DNA of 64,000 nucleotides from Chamaecrista fasciculata (GCA_003254925.1 QANZ01007279.1:61014-125013); one strand, 5' to 3'; positions 24,301 to 35,482 are shown, counted from the first letter of the stretch. Notes: generated by a model from the sequence alone, not told the origin. A program made the numbers and translations.

Positions 24301-25336
24301 TTACAAGAAGGTTAGTGGGAGCACGATTGTGTTCTTGGTACTGTATGTCGATGACATACTACTCATTGGGAATGATATCTCAACTTTAGAGATTGTAAAA
24401 TCTTGGTTGGGAAAATCCTTCTCAATGAAGGACCTAGGAGAAGCCGCCTATATTCTAGGAATCAAGATCTATAGGGATAGATCTCGTAGGCTTCTTGGGT
24501 TGAGTCAAAGCACGTACTTGGATAAGGTACTGAAGAGGTTCAGTATGCAAGATTCCAAGAAGGGATTCATTCCGATGAATCATGGGCTGACCCTAAGCAA
24601 GAAACAGTGTCCGAGGACACTTGTTGAGCGAGGTCGCATGAGTGGGATCCCCTATGCCTCGGCCATAGGATCCATCATGTATGCCATGCTATGTACTCGA
24701 CCTGATGTGTCGTTTGCCCTGAGTATGACAAGCCGATTCCAACAAGACCCTGGTGAGGATCATTGGATCGCTGTCAAGAATATCCTTAAGTACTTAAGAA
24801 GGACTAAGGATGAGTTCTTGGTTTACGGTGGAACTGATGAAGAGCTATGTGTAAGGGGTTACACAGACACTAGTTTCCAAACCGACCAAGACGACTTCGA
24901 ATCGCAGTCAGGATATGTGTTTCTCCTGAACGGTGGCAGCGTGAGTTGGAAGAGTTCCAAGCAGAGCACGATTGCCGATTCTACAACGGAGTCCGAGTAT
25001 ATTGCAGCATCGGATGCGGCAAAGGAGGCTGTGTGGATTAGAAAGTTCATCTCCGAGCTTGGTGTGGTTTCGACCATCTCTGATCCCATTACCCTGTATT
25101 GCGACAATAGTGGTGCTATTGCGCAAGCCAAGGAGCCACGGTCCCACCAGAGGACCAAACATATACTCAGACGTTTTCACATCGTCAGGGAGATGATTGA
25201 CAGAGGTGATGTGAAGATATGCAAAGTAGCATGCGAGGATAACGTTGCTGATCCTCTGACAAAGCCGCTTGCAAGGGTCATACATGAGAGACATGTATCG
25301 TCGATGGGGATTAGGCGCATTGATCAGTGTACCTAG
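21347..25336 (+). CDS. Copia gag-pol polyprotein (1329 aa, intact frame)
   Basis: One frame encodes all copia domains in copia order. Gag covers about residues 1-245. A CCHC zinc knuckle is at C253-C266 (CFFCQKPGHWRRNC). The aspartic protease active site is LDTACGS (D308). Integrase has its HHCC region from H447 and D508, D571 and E607 of the catalytic core (DD35E spacing), with the GKSPNLSYLKVWGC region after it. Reverse transcriptase carries YVDDI (1000-1004), and RNase H carries ADSTTESEY (D1211, E1215) and CDNSGA. It ends at TAG 25334-25336. There are no stops or frameshifts, so the element may be autonomous. A run of about 11 Lys (AAG repeats at 22166-22200) after the zinc knuckle looks like microsatellite expansion. 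Confidence 0.96.
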   Translation: MATNISSLSLRSVLEQDKLIGTNFLDWYRNVRIVLTQERKLYVLDNPIPKQPAANAPRAQKDAYEKHQNDSVDVACLMLVTMVPEIQKNLENKRAYEMITHLKEMFQVQARQERFETSKALYSCKMAEGGSVSAHVLKMQGHIDHLARLGFPILPELATDLILHSLPRSYDQFVLNFNMNGMEKSVSELHGMLKTAEPSIKKAPSTVLLVQNKGKGKGKGKRKGDAEVGGTKPAAKPNPPPAKKAKTSKDAVCFFCQKPGHWRRNCKLYMEDLKKKKKKKKKKKNEASTSGIFVIGVHLSTPTTWVLDTACGSHICTNVQGLRRSRKLSRGEVDLRVGNGARVAAVAVETYELVLPTGLILSLNNCYYVPCLSSNIISLSYLDKEGFICANGNGKCSIYKNDVLYAYGDLHDNHYILKLEQRHNNDIYNIDTKRIKVGEPNPTYLWHCRLGHINERRLEKLHKDGLLSSFYFESYDACESCLLGKMTKAPFTGQSERASDLLGIIHSDVCGPMSIHARGGYSYFITFTGDFSRYGYIYLMKHKSESFEMFKRFQNEVENQLDKKIKILRSDRGGEYLSQKFTDHLSSCGIVSQLTPPGTPQWNGVSERRNRTLLDMVRSMKSQTDLPPSFWGYALEAAAFTLNRVPSKAVEKTPYEIWKGKSPNLSYLKVWGCEVYVKQQPNDKLSPKSLKCLFVGYPKETKGYYVYCPTDNKVFVVRSGFFLEKDLVSKRNSGSKIELEEVQAPQDTPEAQTETGEVPQEVVEAPPQTQGPRRSDRTRFQPERYYGFLVTENKDVLLTERGEPTTYQEAIVDPNSEKWVEAMKAEMQSMYDNQVWNLVTPPEGVKPVGCKWVFKEKTDMDGNVTVFKARLVAKGFTQRHGIDYDETFSPVAMAKSIRILLAIAAYYDYEIWQMDVKTAFLNGRLPEDVYMIQPEGFECPEAPDKVCKLQRSIYGLKQASRSWNHRFDEVVKEFGFLQNPDEPCVYKKVSGSTIVFLVLYVDDILLIGNDISTLEIVKSWLGKSFSMKDLGEAAYILGIKIYRDRSRRLLGLSQSTYLDKVLKRFSMQDSKKGFIPMNHGLTLSKKQCPRTLVERGRMSGIPYASAIGSIMYAMLCTRPDVSFALSMTSRFQQDPGEDHWIAVKNILKYLRRTKDEFLVYGGTDEELCVRGYTDTSFQTDQDDFESQSGYVFLLNGGSVSWKSSKQSTIADSTTESEYIAASDAAKEAVWIRKFISELGVVSTISDPITLYCDNSGAIAQAKEPRSHQRTKHILRRFHIVREMIDRGDVKICKVACEDNVADPLTKPLARVIHERHVSSMGIRRIDQCT
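22163..22200 (+). repeat. (AAG)n microsatellite inside gag
   Basis: About a dozen AAG/GAA units give a poly-lysine run just after the zinc knuckle. The frame is kept because the unit is a triplet. Confidence 0.9.
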
Positions 25337-25385
25337 GAGTAGGAACAGCTAGATTGATGATTGTACCCTAGTGCAAGTGGGAGTC

Positions 25386-27492
25386 TGTTGGGAATTGTGC
25401 CCTAGGGCCAATCCTCTTTTATGTATGTTATGAACATATGGATTAATTTATAGAGATAAATTAATGGTTTTCACATTATTAGCATGTTTACTGTGATAAC
25501 GTCCATGATTAATTATAAGATAATTAATCTAAAACTGTCCCTGATCGATTGTTTTCGTGGGAGCGAAAATGAACTAAGATCAGCATGACCTCGGTGCATA
25601 GGGATGCACGCACTAGATGCTGGAACGAGAGTCATGGTGCAATTACGTAAAGGGTTACGAGTTGCTGGACTGACCCGGAGAGTCCTGCATGGGTTTAGTC
25701 ATCAGCTTGCCTCTCCTGTACGCCTGTTACGACGCCTTAGACCTGAGGTCATCATTATTCCGGTGTTGCAGTTGTCAGACTTTGGCTTAGCCTAACGTTG
25801 CCCGTAGCAGGGTAGCCATAAGGGCTAAGTACGGGTTTGGTTGATTGCCGTGCTGAGGAATGTGGACTGACCAAAATAGGGATTTTGTTCCCCATAAGAT
25901 GAGAGATATCTTACTGGCGCCCTCGATGAGTCTGTCCAAGGAAAGAGTGGCCACTCAGTATATTGGGACTTACTCAAGGAGATCGAGAAAGTAAAGTTTT
26001 GGATCATAAATGACTTTCCTGTGTCTGATCCATAACCAAGATATCGCAGAACAATAGGGTCGGTGCCAAGGAGGTACGAAGGTTAAAATCGGTTTTGGTA
26101 ACAAACGATTACTCACGTGTTTTGGGTAGTCGTGATGGCTTGCTAGAGTCCGCTCACGACTTGTAGGTCATAGGGATGACCTGCTGCCAACTTCATGTGG
26201 GGCCTACTGGGTCACACACGAGCAGGATTAGAACACACTTTATAAGGGACACGAATTAGGGTAATTCGTGGGTCACTCCGGTGGCCTAATTTAAGACACA
26301 GAGGAAATGTCTGGGACATTATGTCTTGTCTTAAATTTTCTACAGTTTAAATAATTGTTAAATGATTAATAGAGATTAATTATTTACAATTAAAATATTA
26401 GGAATAATAAATCAAATAATTCCTAAAAGTTAGGAGATTATTGATTTATAAAATTCCCTAATATTGGGATAGAGGGTGGCGCCTCTTTTTGGATGATTTA
26501 ATTAATAAAAATGTTTTATTAATTTAAGTCATGAGTTTGAATTTGAATTTGAGATTCAAGATTTGAATTAAGATATTGGGGTAATATTTTAATTCAATAA
26601 AGAATTTAAATTCAGAATTCAAAATTTGAATTAAAGATATTATTGTAATATTTTAATTCAAAAACATTGGGATAAAATAAGTTGGTTATGACTTCCTAAT
26701 TTTAGGAGTTATTTTTGATTTATAAAATTCCAATAAAAGTAAAAGAGTTAGGCGCCTATCTCATGGTGGGTCCCATTGGAAGATTTGATCTTCCATTTGA
26801 TTCTCTGAGATAGCAATTTGAATTTGAATTAAAATATTATGGTAATATTTTAATTAGATATTCAAGTCTTAAAGATATGATATTATTGTAATATCATGAT
26901 TTTATATTTATAAAATTACCATAATTTTGGTAATTATATAAGCCTAAAAGTCGCCTAGCTCAATATACATGCTTGTGAGAAACCCCAATCATTTTGGCAA
27001 GTCGATTTTCCTCCTTGTAGAGAGAGAAAATTTCGCCACCCACCTTCCTAGAGAGAGAAGTCGAATTCTTCTAAGGAGTTAGAGAGAGATTCGAAGTTGT
27101 GGGTTCCTAGGGTTTTTGGGAGAAGAAGAACAAAAGGAGTTTTGTTGCTATCTCCTCCATAGTTGCGCCATCTAGCCTGAATTCAGAGAAGGAGTTCCTG
27201 AATTAAACAGTTGTAGATTCAATCCCTGGTTTCTTTGGAGAAAGAAACAAGAAGGCTAGCACCTTGTGTTCGGGAAACTGTTCGTGTGGATTACCAGTAG
27301 AGGAAGGACGTGGAAACAGACTTCTCAGACTCACCAAGTTTAACCATCCGATTGAAAGCTTGAGGTATAACACTTTTCGTATCTGATTTTAAATGCAACT
27401 AGCGGATCTCAGGGTGGGAAATTCCTGGGGAGCGCAAAATTTTTGTTTTACTTTTGCTTCCGCTGCGTGTTTTGCCCCGGGATTTCCCAACA
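25386..27492 (+). repeat. 3' LTR of the intact copia element
   Basis: Nearly identical to the 5' LTR. The tract GTGCAAGTGGGAGTC just before it acts as the likely polypurine tract. It is followed by TSD GTCCC and the final 47 bases of the old host LTR. Confidence 0.95.
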
Positions 27493-27549
27493 GTCCCTCC
27501 TTGTGGTTCGTGCCGGTCACGGATTCCGTTAGGAGGTCGTGACACAAAC

Positions 27550-27751
27550 AACTAAGTAGGGGTTTTCAAGGCTTATGTTGAGTTGGGATTAGGACGGATT
27601 GGTTCAAGCTCACTATTTTATTTGGTGGGCTGGGTTAAAAAAAATAATTACGTTAACCTAAATCAACTCAAACCAAACAGTGGCTGGTTGGTTCTGGTTG
27701 GATTGGCAGGTTAGCCCATACTATTCTTTTTATGTTTTATATATTTATTTA
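27550..27751. other. Unassigned spacer
   Basis: Contains 'gggctggg' and 'ggttggttggttctgg'-like low-complexity words. No gene seen. Confidence 0.3.
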
Positions 27752-27935
27752 TGGGTAAATTACAGGAAGGTACCCGTGGTTCCCCTAATTGTAGTTTCAC
27801 GAGTTGCACTGTAGGTACCTGCGAGTTTTTTCGTTAACCATAATCAGTACCTGTGTTAATTTTCGTTAGGTTTTTTACAGAAAATTCATTTGACAATCAT
27901 GTGCGTTAATTAAAACCTTGAAATCCCTAGTTTAG
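27752..27935. mobile_element. Single MULE-type arm
   Basis: It starts GGGTAAATTACAGGAAGGTACCC, the terminus shared by the foldbacks at 55410, 58759 and 50132. No partner arm is found downstream within reach, so the element is broken or highly diverged. It may have brought in the GRF-type fragment that follows. Confidence 0.45.
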
Positions 27936-28254
27936 ATATCAATTTCGTCCCCAACCCACTGAAATCCTAATCTCTCATCAGCCATTCTCCCCTCACCACT
28001 TCGCAACCTTAAATTCCTCCATCATTCTCAACCGTTATTGACACGCTTCCACGAAATTTGTCAATCATTCTCGTTTATTTTATGTGTTTCGAACATTACG
28101 AGAGGACATTTTGAAAGTCGTTTGGACTGGTTCGAAGATTACGACGACGTTGTGGTATGTGGTGCGAACTATGCTTTCTTTATGGGTGTATGTGTGTATG
28201 TTCTTTCCCTCTTATTACATTTACTCACTTCTTCACTCAACCTCATCATGCTTT

Positions 28255-28545
28255 CATTTGTCTTCAGCTCCTTGATTTCTACTTCAAACTTGGCAATTTT
28301 TTCTTGAACCTTTTGGCTGACTTCACGACCGCATGGGCATGTTGGTCCATCAACCCAATCAAAAAATTGACATTGATAAGGCTACAAAGCATGAAATGGA
28401 ACAAACAAAAAACTAACGAGAAAGATAACAAACTACCCAAAAACAAATTTCTACACACTTGGTACTTCGGGCAAGTCCAAAACCGCCTTCCAAAACTCTC
28501 TGGTTTCCAAGAGACCAAGACGTTCGCATGACTACCTACTTACCA
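28255..28545 (-). pseudogene. GRF-type zinc finger gene fragment
   Basis: On the minus strand one frame has SWKPESFGRRFWTCPKYQ and, after an intron-like gap with a TTTGTAG acceptor, FFDWVDGPTCPCGREV followed by a charged coiled-coil-like segment (QKVQEKIAKFEVEIKELK). These are the halves of a GRF zinc finger (..GRRFxxC..FFxWxD..). A frame change occurs before the SWKPESF part and no complete ORF is present. Such fragments are frequent in plant transposons and as truncated genes. Confidence 0.65.
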
Positions 28546-29170
28546 CTCATTCAAATTGGCCTGGTCGAATCTAATGACTTGACCCAAGTCTAGGCCAGGT
28601 TTTGGGTCCAGGAAAAACCCGACCTGGCTCAGCTTGTGTGTACACCCCTACTGCTAACTCAACGCAAACTAATTCAAACAAGCGAGTTGAGTTAGTTTTG
28701 ACGGGTTGATCCAACCTATTAAATATCGATATATCCAAAGAAGCAAATATGGTTTAGAAGAAATATAAATTCCATAAATAATATTAGAAAAAATAGCCTA
28801 AATAACCGTAAATTTAAATTATGAATAAAAAAGTTGAGAATAAAGAGTTCTTATTCTCAACTTGAGGATGGATATTGAAAAATCAAAGAATTATCTTATT
28901 TCATATTTGTTATTATCTTTTAAAATTTGAATTTTATTTATATTAGCATCATTATCATTATTAAATAAAATTAAATCTTTTTCAGGTATTATCTTTTTCA
29001 AATAAGTTTAAAATTCCTAATTCTATTAGGATTTTTTTTTTCTTGATAGACTAATTCTATTAGGATTAGGAATACATATTTTTTATTTAAGTCGAAGTGA
29101 TTAGTGAACCTTGAATTTTTTTATCTTTGCCATACGTGTTCGACTGTGATTCGCTTTCTATTGTTTCTCC
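28546..29170. other. AT-rich spacer and probable distal promoter of SEC61A
   Basis: 28560-28720 has degenerate 'gacccaagtc..ggcccaggt'-like words typical of old repeats. 28770-29100 is very AT-rich. No gene seen. Confidence 0.35.
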
Positions 29171-29199
29171 CGTTTACGCAAGAAAGCGCCCAAGTCTGG

Positions 29200-29352
29200 T
29201 AAGCCGTCGTCTTCCTTGTTCAGATCCATCGCCTAATACAACCCTCCTCCTCCTTCTCTCTCTCTCTCTCTCTCTCTCTTTCTGAATCTGAATCTGAATC
29301 TGAATCTATCTCCCCTTCAATCGTTTCTCTCCAATTCGCGCTTTCTTCTTCG
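29200..29352 (+). other. Non-coding first exon of SEC61A
   Basis: A pyrimidine-rich segment with (CT)n (29255-29279) and four units of TCTGAA (29281-29306) ends at CTTCG/GTAAAT (donor at 29353). The matching acceptor TTGTGCAG is at 29942-29949, nine bases before the ATG. A leader intron of about 600 bases is common in plant housekeeping genes. The transcription start is only a guess. Confidence 0.55.
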
Positions 29353-29958
29353 GTAAATCTCTCTTTTATTTGATCCATTTTGAAAAATGACAGATCTGTT
29401 TCGTGATTTCGGATTTGTGTGTTTATTTCTTATCTCTATTTGTTTTCTCTGGTTATCTCCGTGAATCGTGTGAACTCTGGCGGTGTTTTTGTTCGTTAGG
29501 TTATATGTTTATTAATTTGTATGTGCATTTAGATTGGTGTTCGTTTTATGTTTGACGTCGTCATCGGCGACAGATAAATCTGGTTGTGTCGTGTGTTCGC
29601 TAATTCTTAGTTTGATCTACTCAATGGGTTTAATTTCCAATGGATCTGAATTCTCTGTACTGTATAATGCATAAAATAAAAGGTTCAATTAGTAAAAGCT
29701 TTTCGTTGACTTCTCTTTGGGTCTTTGCTAGGCTTTGAATTTTAATTAATATGGAGGACTAAACGTGGTTTGTTTAATTGAGGCGTATGGTTTAGAATCC
29801 TTTTTATTTATGAAATTCTTTCTTCAGACTTGAATTTCTTGTTGTGTCTATGGGTGTAATTAATAGTTCTCTGTGTCTGACTGGATGCTTCAGGTTATTT
29901 TATTTTGTATGTATCTATTTATAACATCTGTGCTGGTGGATTTGTGCAGCTTGGTAAG

Positions 29959-32823
29959 ATGGGAGGTGGGTTTAGAGTGCTTCACCTAGTTAGACCGTTT
30001 CTCTCTTTTCTGCCTGAAGTTCAGACTGCTGACAGGAAAATCCCATTTAGGGAGAAGGTCATATATACTGTGATCTCTCTATTCATTTTCCTGGTTTGCA
30101 GTCAGCTCCCTCTGTATGGAATTCACTCAACAACTGGTGCAGATCCATTCTATTGGATGCGTGTTATACTTGCTTCCAACCGTGGAACCGTCATGGAGCT
30201 CGGAATCACCCCAATTGTCACTTCTGGTCTGGTGATGCAACTTCTTGCTGGTTCCAAGATCATTGAAGTAGACAACAATGTACGTGAGGATCGTGCTCTG
30301 TTGTAAGTCTCTTTGTTTATCTCAAACTTTCCTGTTTCCCCATAGTAGCGTCTGTCTATGTCATTTGTGTTGGGTAGTCTGTCATAACTTCAACTAATGG
30401 TGTGCAGAATTTGTTTGCATTATGTTTTATGGTTTATAATTATTTTTCAATATTTCTAAATTTTTTTGTTCTTAAAATTCGACAAAAGCTTAATGGCTAC
30501 AGTTTTTGTTTTTGATATCTGTTACTAGGTTGTTATTTTCTGTTGCTTTAGATTGATCCTTTCCTATTTATTTTTGTTCAGAAATGGAGCACAGAAGCTG
30601 CTTGGCATCTTGATAGCTGTTGGAGAGGCAGTTGCCTATGTTCTTTCTGGGATGTATGGTAGTGTGGGTCAGCTTGGAGTAGGAAATGCTATCCTTATCA
30701 TCATTCAGCTCTGCTTTGCTGGTATAATTGTGATATGCTTAGATGAGCTCCTTCAGAAAGGATATGGTTTGGGGTCTGGAATTTCCCTATTCATTGCTAC
30801 TAACATCTGGTGAGTTTTCCCATCTTTGAGATATAAAATCTTTACTGTCTGATAGCAAGTGTAAACTGGATTACGTAACCTTTTATTGAAAGCCTAAACT
30901 GAGCTTATCAATTCTGTTGCAGTGAAAATATAATATGGAAGGCATTCAGTCCCACCACCATTAACAGTGGACGGGGTGCTGAGTTTGAGGGAGCTGTTAT
31001 TGCTCTTTTCCATCTGTTGATAACTAGAACAGACAAGGTTCGTGCACTACGTGAGGCATTTTACCGGCAGAATCTTCCCAATGTGACAAATCTGCTAGCG
31101 ACAGTCTTGGTTTTCCTAATTGTGATATACTTCCAAGGCTTCCGTGTGGTTTTGCCTGTAAGATCAAAGAATGCCCGTGGACAGCAGGGTTCATACCCTA
31201 TTAAACTATTTTATACCTCTAACATGCCCATTATCCTTCAGTCTGCCCTGGTTTCCAACCTGTACTTCATCTCTCAGGTAGTGGAGTTTTATGATTGTAT
31301 ATTGCATCTCAGACTTGCATTTGGGTTTAATGTTTTTAACAATTCATTATTGCTGGATGTACAGCTACTTCACCGAAAGTACAGTGGAAATTTCTTTGTG
31401 AATTTGTTGGGCAAATGGAAGGAGACTGAATATGGAGGTGGTCAGTCTATTCCTGTTGGTGGTCTTGCATACTACATCACAGCTCCATCTAGGTATGAAA
31501 GTGACTTCTGATAGTGTCCATACTCTGTTGCTCTCTGTTTTGTCTGTTGTACATGACATTACAAACTCTAATCAATTATAAGTTCACTGTTGTCTTTTGT
31601 TCAAAATGCCAACTATTTTTTACTTTTTTGCTCTGTCTTTTTTCTTTACTTTTGCAGCTTAGCTGATATGGCAGCCAATCCTTTCCACGCATTGTTCTAT
31701 CTTGTGTTCATGTTGTCGGCCTGTGCCTTATTCTCTAAAACTTGGATTGAAGTTTCTGGATCATCTGCTAGAGATGTTGCCAAACAGCTTAAGGTAATAA
31801 CTATTCAGTTTTCTAGATTCAGCTTTGTACTTCACTATAGATTGACTTAACTGTGTAAAATTTGGCACATTATACTGGGAGATTAGGTTTAGTTACTCCT
31901 AGAAGGAGTGTTGTGGCTAAAGAGCAATAATCTTAGCTTCAAGCTAAGTTTATTATTAACTGGAGTTAGTTGAATGTTGCTTTGAGATCTGCTAATTTTC
32001 CAAAATATATTTTAACACAACTTTATAGAAGTTTTGGGATGAAGTGCTTTACAATTGTTATGGTAATGGGATTGGCCTTTCGAGCAGCCTTACTTCTTAT
32101 GATTGTTCTCTGTGACTTGTGTACTCTGTTAGATTTTATTTGGGATTACGTGTAGTTTGGTTTAAAAGAAAATTCTGGTTCCAATATAGTATATTTCTGA
32201 TGTGGAGTCGTTATTTTCCATCTGTTTTACTCCGGATGGTAAAGTCCGCTCTATTGGGATTGGTATTAGAATAATTGCCGTGCCTGCTTTGAGGGGTCAA
32301 CAAGGGAAGCAAGCATTGTCTTGTTATGTTGATAATAATAATAAGAGTAATAAATAGACTAATAGAGTATACGTGCTCTTACGATATATCATGTAAGTTT
32401 AAGTTGGTTCTGACTTCTGAAATTGAGTTTCTTACCATAATCTATTTTTGGGTTTTGCATATAGAAATTGGGAATTCATCCTTGTAGTAAATTTCCTAGA
32501 GTAAGCTGCATGTACTGTGATCATGCTTCAAATTTCTTTGTGTTGTATTACACTGACATCATATCCCTTTGGCAAATTTGCAGGAACAACAAATGGTGAT
32601 GCCTGGGCACCGTGAGTCGAACTTGCAGAAAGAACTGAACAGATACATTCCCACTGCTGCAGCATTTGGAGGCATGTGTATCGGTGCCCTGACCGTGTTA
32701 GCCGATTTCATGGGGGCAATTGGTTCGGGTACAGGAATATTACTTGCGGTAACAATTATCTATCAGTACTTTGAGACATTTGAGAAGGAGAGAGCTAGTG
32801 AGCTTGGCTTCTTTGGTTTCTAA
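29959..32823 (+). CDS. SEC61A: Protein transport protein SEC61 subunit alpha (476 aa)
   Basis: Coding exons by GT-AG borders and phase are 29959-30302, 30582-30809, 30923-31277, 31365-31492, 31658-31793 and 32584-32823 (1431 bases, stop TAA). The protein is the pore subunit of the ER translocon, SecY/SEC61 alpha family, with about ten membrane helices. Recognisable pieces are the N-terminus with [17 protein letters not shown], the plug-side region [21 protein letters not shown], the cytosolic loop [35 protein letters not shown], and the C-terminal [18 protein letters not shown]. Length is the family norm. It works with SEC61 beta and gamma to move nascent chains into the ER. No lesion is visible. 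Confidence 0.97.
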
Positions 32824-33200
32824 ACTCTGCTTAACCATGGCTGTTGGTGATGACAATGAGCTCTCCCGCACCCACAGTTTTGTTGTATCAATGGATGATT
32901 TTAGGTCGTTTGACACTCTTAATCTTGAGGGAGGACATAGTGTAGTTTTTGAGTTTTTATTTTTCTTATCTCGTTTTCTCAGCCAAGGAAGTATTCAAGA
33001 ATATCATATCATATTTATTATTAACACTTCATACTTTTCCGAGTTATAATTCGGCAGGGTATTTAAAAAGAATGCAGGCCTATGGGTGTCCTTGAAAATG
33101 TTTCCTCTTGTAGTTTTAGCGTGAAACTATGTTTTTTTCTTTCCCTTTTTGGGTCGGTTTTGTTATACTGGCTAAAACACTGCACTTTTTATTTATTTTG
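32824..33200 (+). other. 3' UTR region of SEC61A
   Basis: Sequence after the stop codon; the T-rich stretch around 33120-33190 may hold the cleavage site. No clear AATAAA can be singled out. Confidence 0.4.
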
Positions 33201-34914
33201 GTAAAATTAAAGCATTGAAAGTAGGTTAATTATCAATAAAATAATACATAAAGAAAATGATAAAAAAAAAAAAGTAAACGGGTCAATTCATGGGTTGGCA
33301 CCAATTAAGTTGGTTAAACGGGTCAATTGAAAAAATAAAAATATATTAAACGGGGTTAAAAACTTAAAATTGTTGCAACACAATCTATCTATAATTCTAT
33401 ATAGTTTGTTAATTGGGCTGACCTGTGAATTCGGTCCATTTTGATGTTTTTGAGAAACAAAAGTCAAATTATATTTTCAAAACGTAATCTGAAGGCTTGA
33501 ATATCTCTTAAAATATTTTTCCTTTTTAGTTGTTCTGTATATATATATATATATATATATAAAATGTTTAAGGTGATCAAAGAAATGATTACCTCACCTA
33601 AAATAAAGAGAAAAATAAGTTAAAAAGTTTAAACTATCTTTATTAAATTATTTCTAGTTACTCACACTAAGTCAATAGGAATAGAATAGTAAAAAATAAG
33701 CATATGGAGTAGTTCTTACCAACTTAAATAATACTTTTAGAAAAGACTTTAGTAACTCCTGCCGGTTTGATTATTGTAAAATATACAATTTACTCAACAT
33801 CAAAGTACCAAACTTGATTTTTTAAACCTTATCATTATAATTTTTTTAATAACTATAATAGGGATTACCCATGTAGATTTTGTAAGATAAAATTTGATTA
33901 CTTAAAATCTTAATAAGTAAAGAAAATGTGTATTATTCAAGATTTCAAAGGCATGAATTTTAAATAGAATTTGTTTCCCTATACCCTTATTTTTTTTCTC
34001 ACTTTTGTTATGGTTGAGAAGTGCACTATGCTCTTAAGTTCAAAATGGTAACCGTCTCACTTAACTTCTGAACGAAGAGGAAAGGATTTAAAATCCACAT
34101 AGTTTAATATTTTTAAACTCAATAACCATTACATTGGGTTTTCCTTTAATTAGAATTGGCACATTAATTACGTACATATGGCACATATTTAGATTATTAA
34201 TTAAATAGTCAAACATTTTCCAAAAATTGTGAGGGAAAGAAAAAGTAGTTGAGGGAATGTAAAGTAGTTAAAGATTGAAAGTGTTTGGTATAAAAAGGTA
34301 TGGGAGGGAAAGTAAAATAGATATAGAAAGAAAATGACAAAAATGCCCTTCCCACAATCACCACAAGGCCACTACCGCCGCCGTCCATCGCCGTCACTGC
34401 CGTCCACGGTCACCGCCGCTGCCGCCCACGGCCACCGTCGCCGCCGTCCACGGCCACCGCCGCCGCCAGCTCGGTTTCATCAAAGAGGAAGAAGATGGGA
34501 TGGGAGTGGGATGGGCAAATTAGGAATGCTACCATAATTCCCTAGGTAAACGTGGATTACATCAAGAATGTGAAGTAAAGAAAAATGGCCTACGTAATGT
34601 AAATGCCTTTACATTATAATCCACTTTGCATAGCTCAAATTGTCATACCAAACATCTGAAACTATTGGAATCCGGGCACAATTACATTGTAAACCCCAAT
34701 TGCTTCCTACCAAATTAGTGATTTAACAAATTTACTTATACATAGAAAATTAAATCTATCAAGCCATCTTTATTGTGAATTGAAACGATCGAATCATGGT
34801 TGTCCAAGTAAATAACGACTCTATTCCTTTCATGTACCACAACTCAAATTAACTTACAACAACTTTAATTAATTTGAAAACACTTTATCATTGACTTTTA
34901 TTGTTGTCTCACAA
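33201..34914. other. AT-rich intergenic DNA with simple repeats
   Basis: It includes a (TA)n run at 33538-33560 and a GC-rich, CCG/CCA triplet-rich island at about 34365-34470 that gives a Pro/His/Arg-rich 67-codon ORF on the plus strand. I regard that ORF as low-complexity, not a gene. Nothing else is recognised. Confidence 0.35.
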
Positions 34915-34923
34915 AATATTATT

Positions 34924-35482
34924 GGCAAAAGACCCTTTCGCGCTCCTAACGTTTACGGTGATTTTCAATTATGCCCCTAACGTTTCATTTGTGTCAGTTG
35001 TGCCCCCAATGTGAAACGTTAGTTTCAACTATGCCCCCAATTTTGACTCAATGATGATGTGTCAATTTTTTTTACTTGTGTGTCAATTTTTTGTTCTGAA
35101 TTGAATATGTGGCAAGATGACTGGATAAATAAAACTTCCCTGATTTATTTTTTATCCACCATGGCATTTCCTACGTGGTATAAAGTTTACGAAGATAAAG
35201 ATGAAGATATCAAAAAAAATTTAGGGTAGTAATTTTTTGGTTTATAGAATGTAAATCCACGTAGGAAATGTCATGGTGGATAAAAAATAAATTAGGGATA
35301 TTTTATTTATCCAGTCATCTTGCCACATATTCAATTCAGAACAAAAAATTGACACACAAGTAAAATTGGGGGCATAATTGAAACTAACGTTTCACATTGG
35401 GAGAACATCTGACACAAATGAAACGTTAGGGGCATAACTGAAAATCATTGCAAACGTTAGGGGCATGAAAGGGTCTTTTGCC
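34924..35482. mobile_element. Foldback MULE (empty form) with 9-bp TSD
   Basis: The ends are GGCAAAAGACCC and GGGTCTTTTGCC, with the perfect direct repeat AATATTATT at 34915-34923 and 35483-35491. The arms of about 260 bases match the outer arms of the kinase-capturing element at 13763-15474. The short loop holds no gene fragment, so this is the unloaded form of the same family. Confidence 0.9.

Larger units (their letters stand above)
17716..27492 (+). mobile_element. Complete Ty1/copia retrotransposon
   Basis: LTRs lie at 17716-19823 and 25386-27492 (2108 and 2107 bases, both TGTTGGGAATTG..TTTCCCAACA). The perfect 5-bp TSD GTCCC lies at 17711-17715 and 27493-27497. A Met-tRNA-type primer site is at 19825 and a purine-rich tract precedes the 3' LTR. 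One open reading frame covers gag to RNase H. The two LTRs differ by only a handful of substitutions in their first 250 bases, so the insertion is young. The long LTR and leader fit the Tork/TAR/Angela side of plant copia lineages; that placement is tentative. Confidence 0.96.
11307..27544 (+). mobile_element. Old solo LTR (probable Ty3/gypsy) split by nested insertions
   Basis: The left end is TGTAATACCCCAAGG at 11307 and the right end ..GGAGGTCGTGACA at 27544, with imperfect flanking repeats CAAAG (11302-11306) and CAAAC (27545-27549). The LTR itself survives as 11307-12191, about 16283-17715 and 27498-27544 (about 2.4 kb). The third part resumes exactly after the copia TSD. No internal region is seen, so it is read as a solo LTR. 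The gypsy assignment rests on the end motifs and is tentative. Inside are the neprosin MULE, the hAT element, the kinase MULE and the intact copia. Confidence 0.65.

Noticed and set aside
24859..25294. Minus-strand ORFs inside copia pol
   Set aside because: Antisense shadows of the long polyprotein frame; the same shadow appears in the decayed copy at 626-931.
34334..34537. Pro/His/Arg-rich 67-codon ORF
   Set aside because: It comes from a CCG/CCA triplet-rich island and has no sign of a real start, splice site or homologue.
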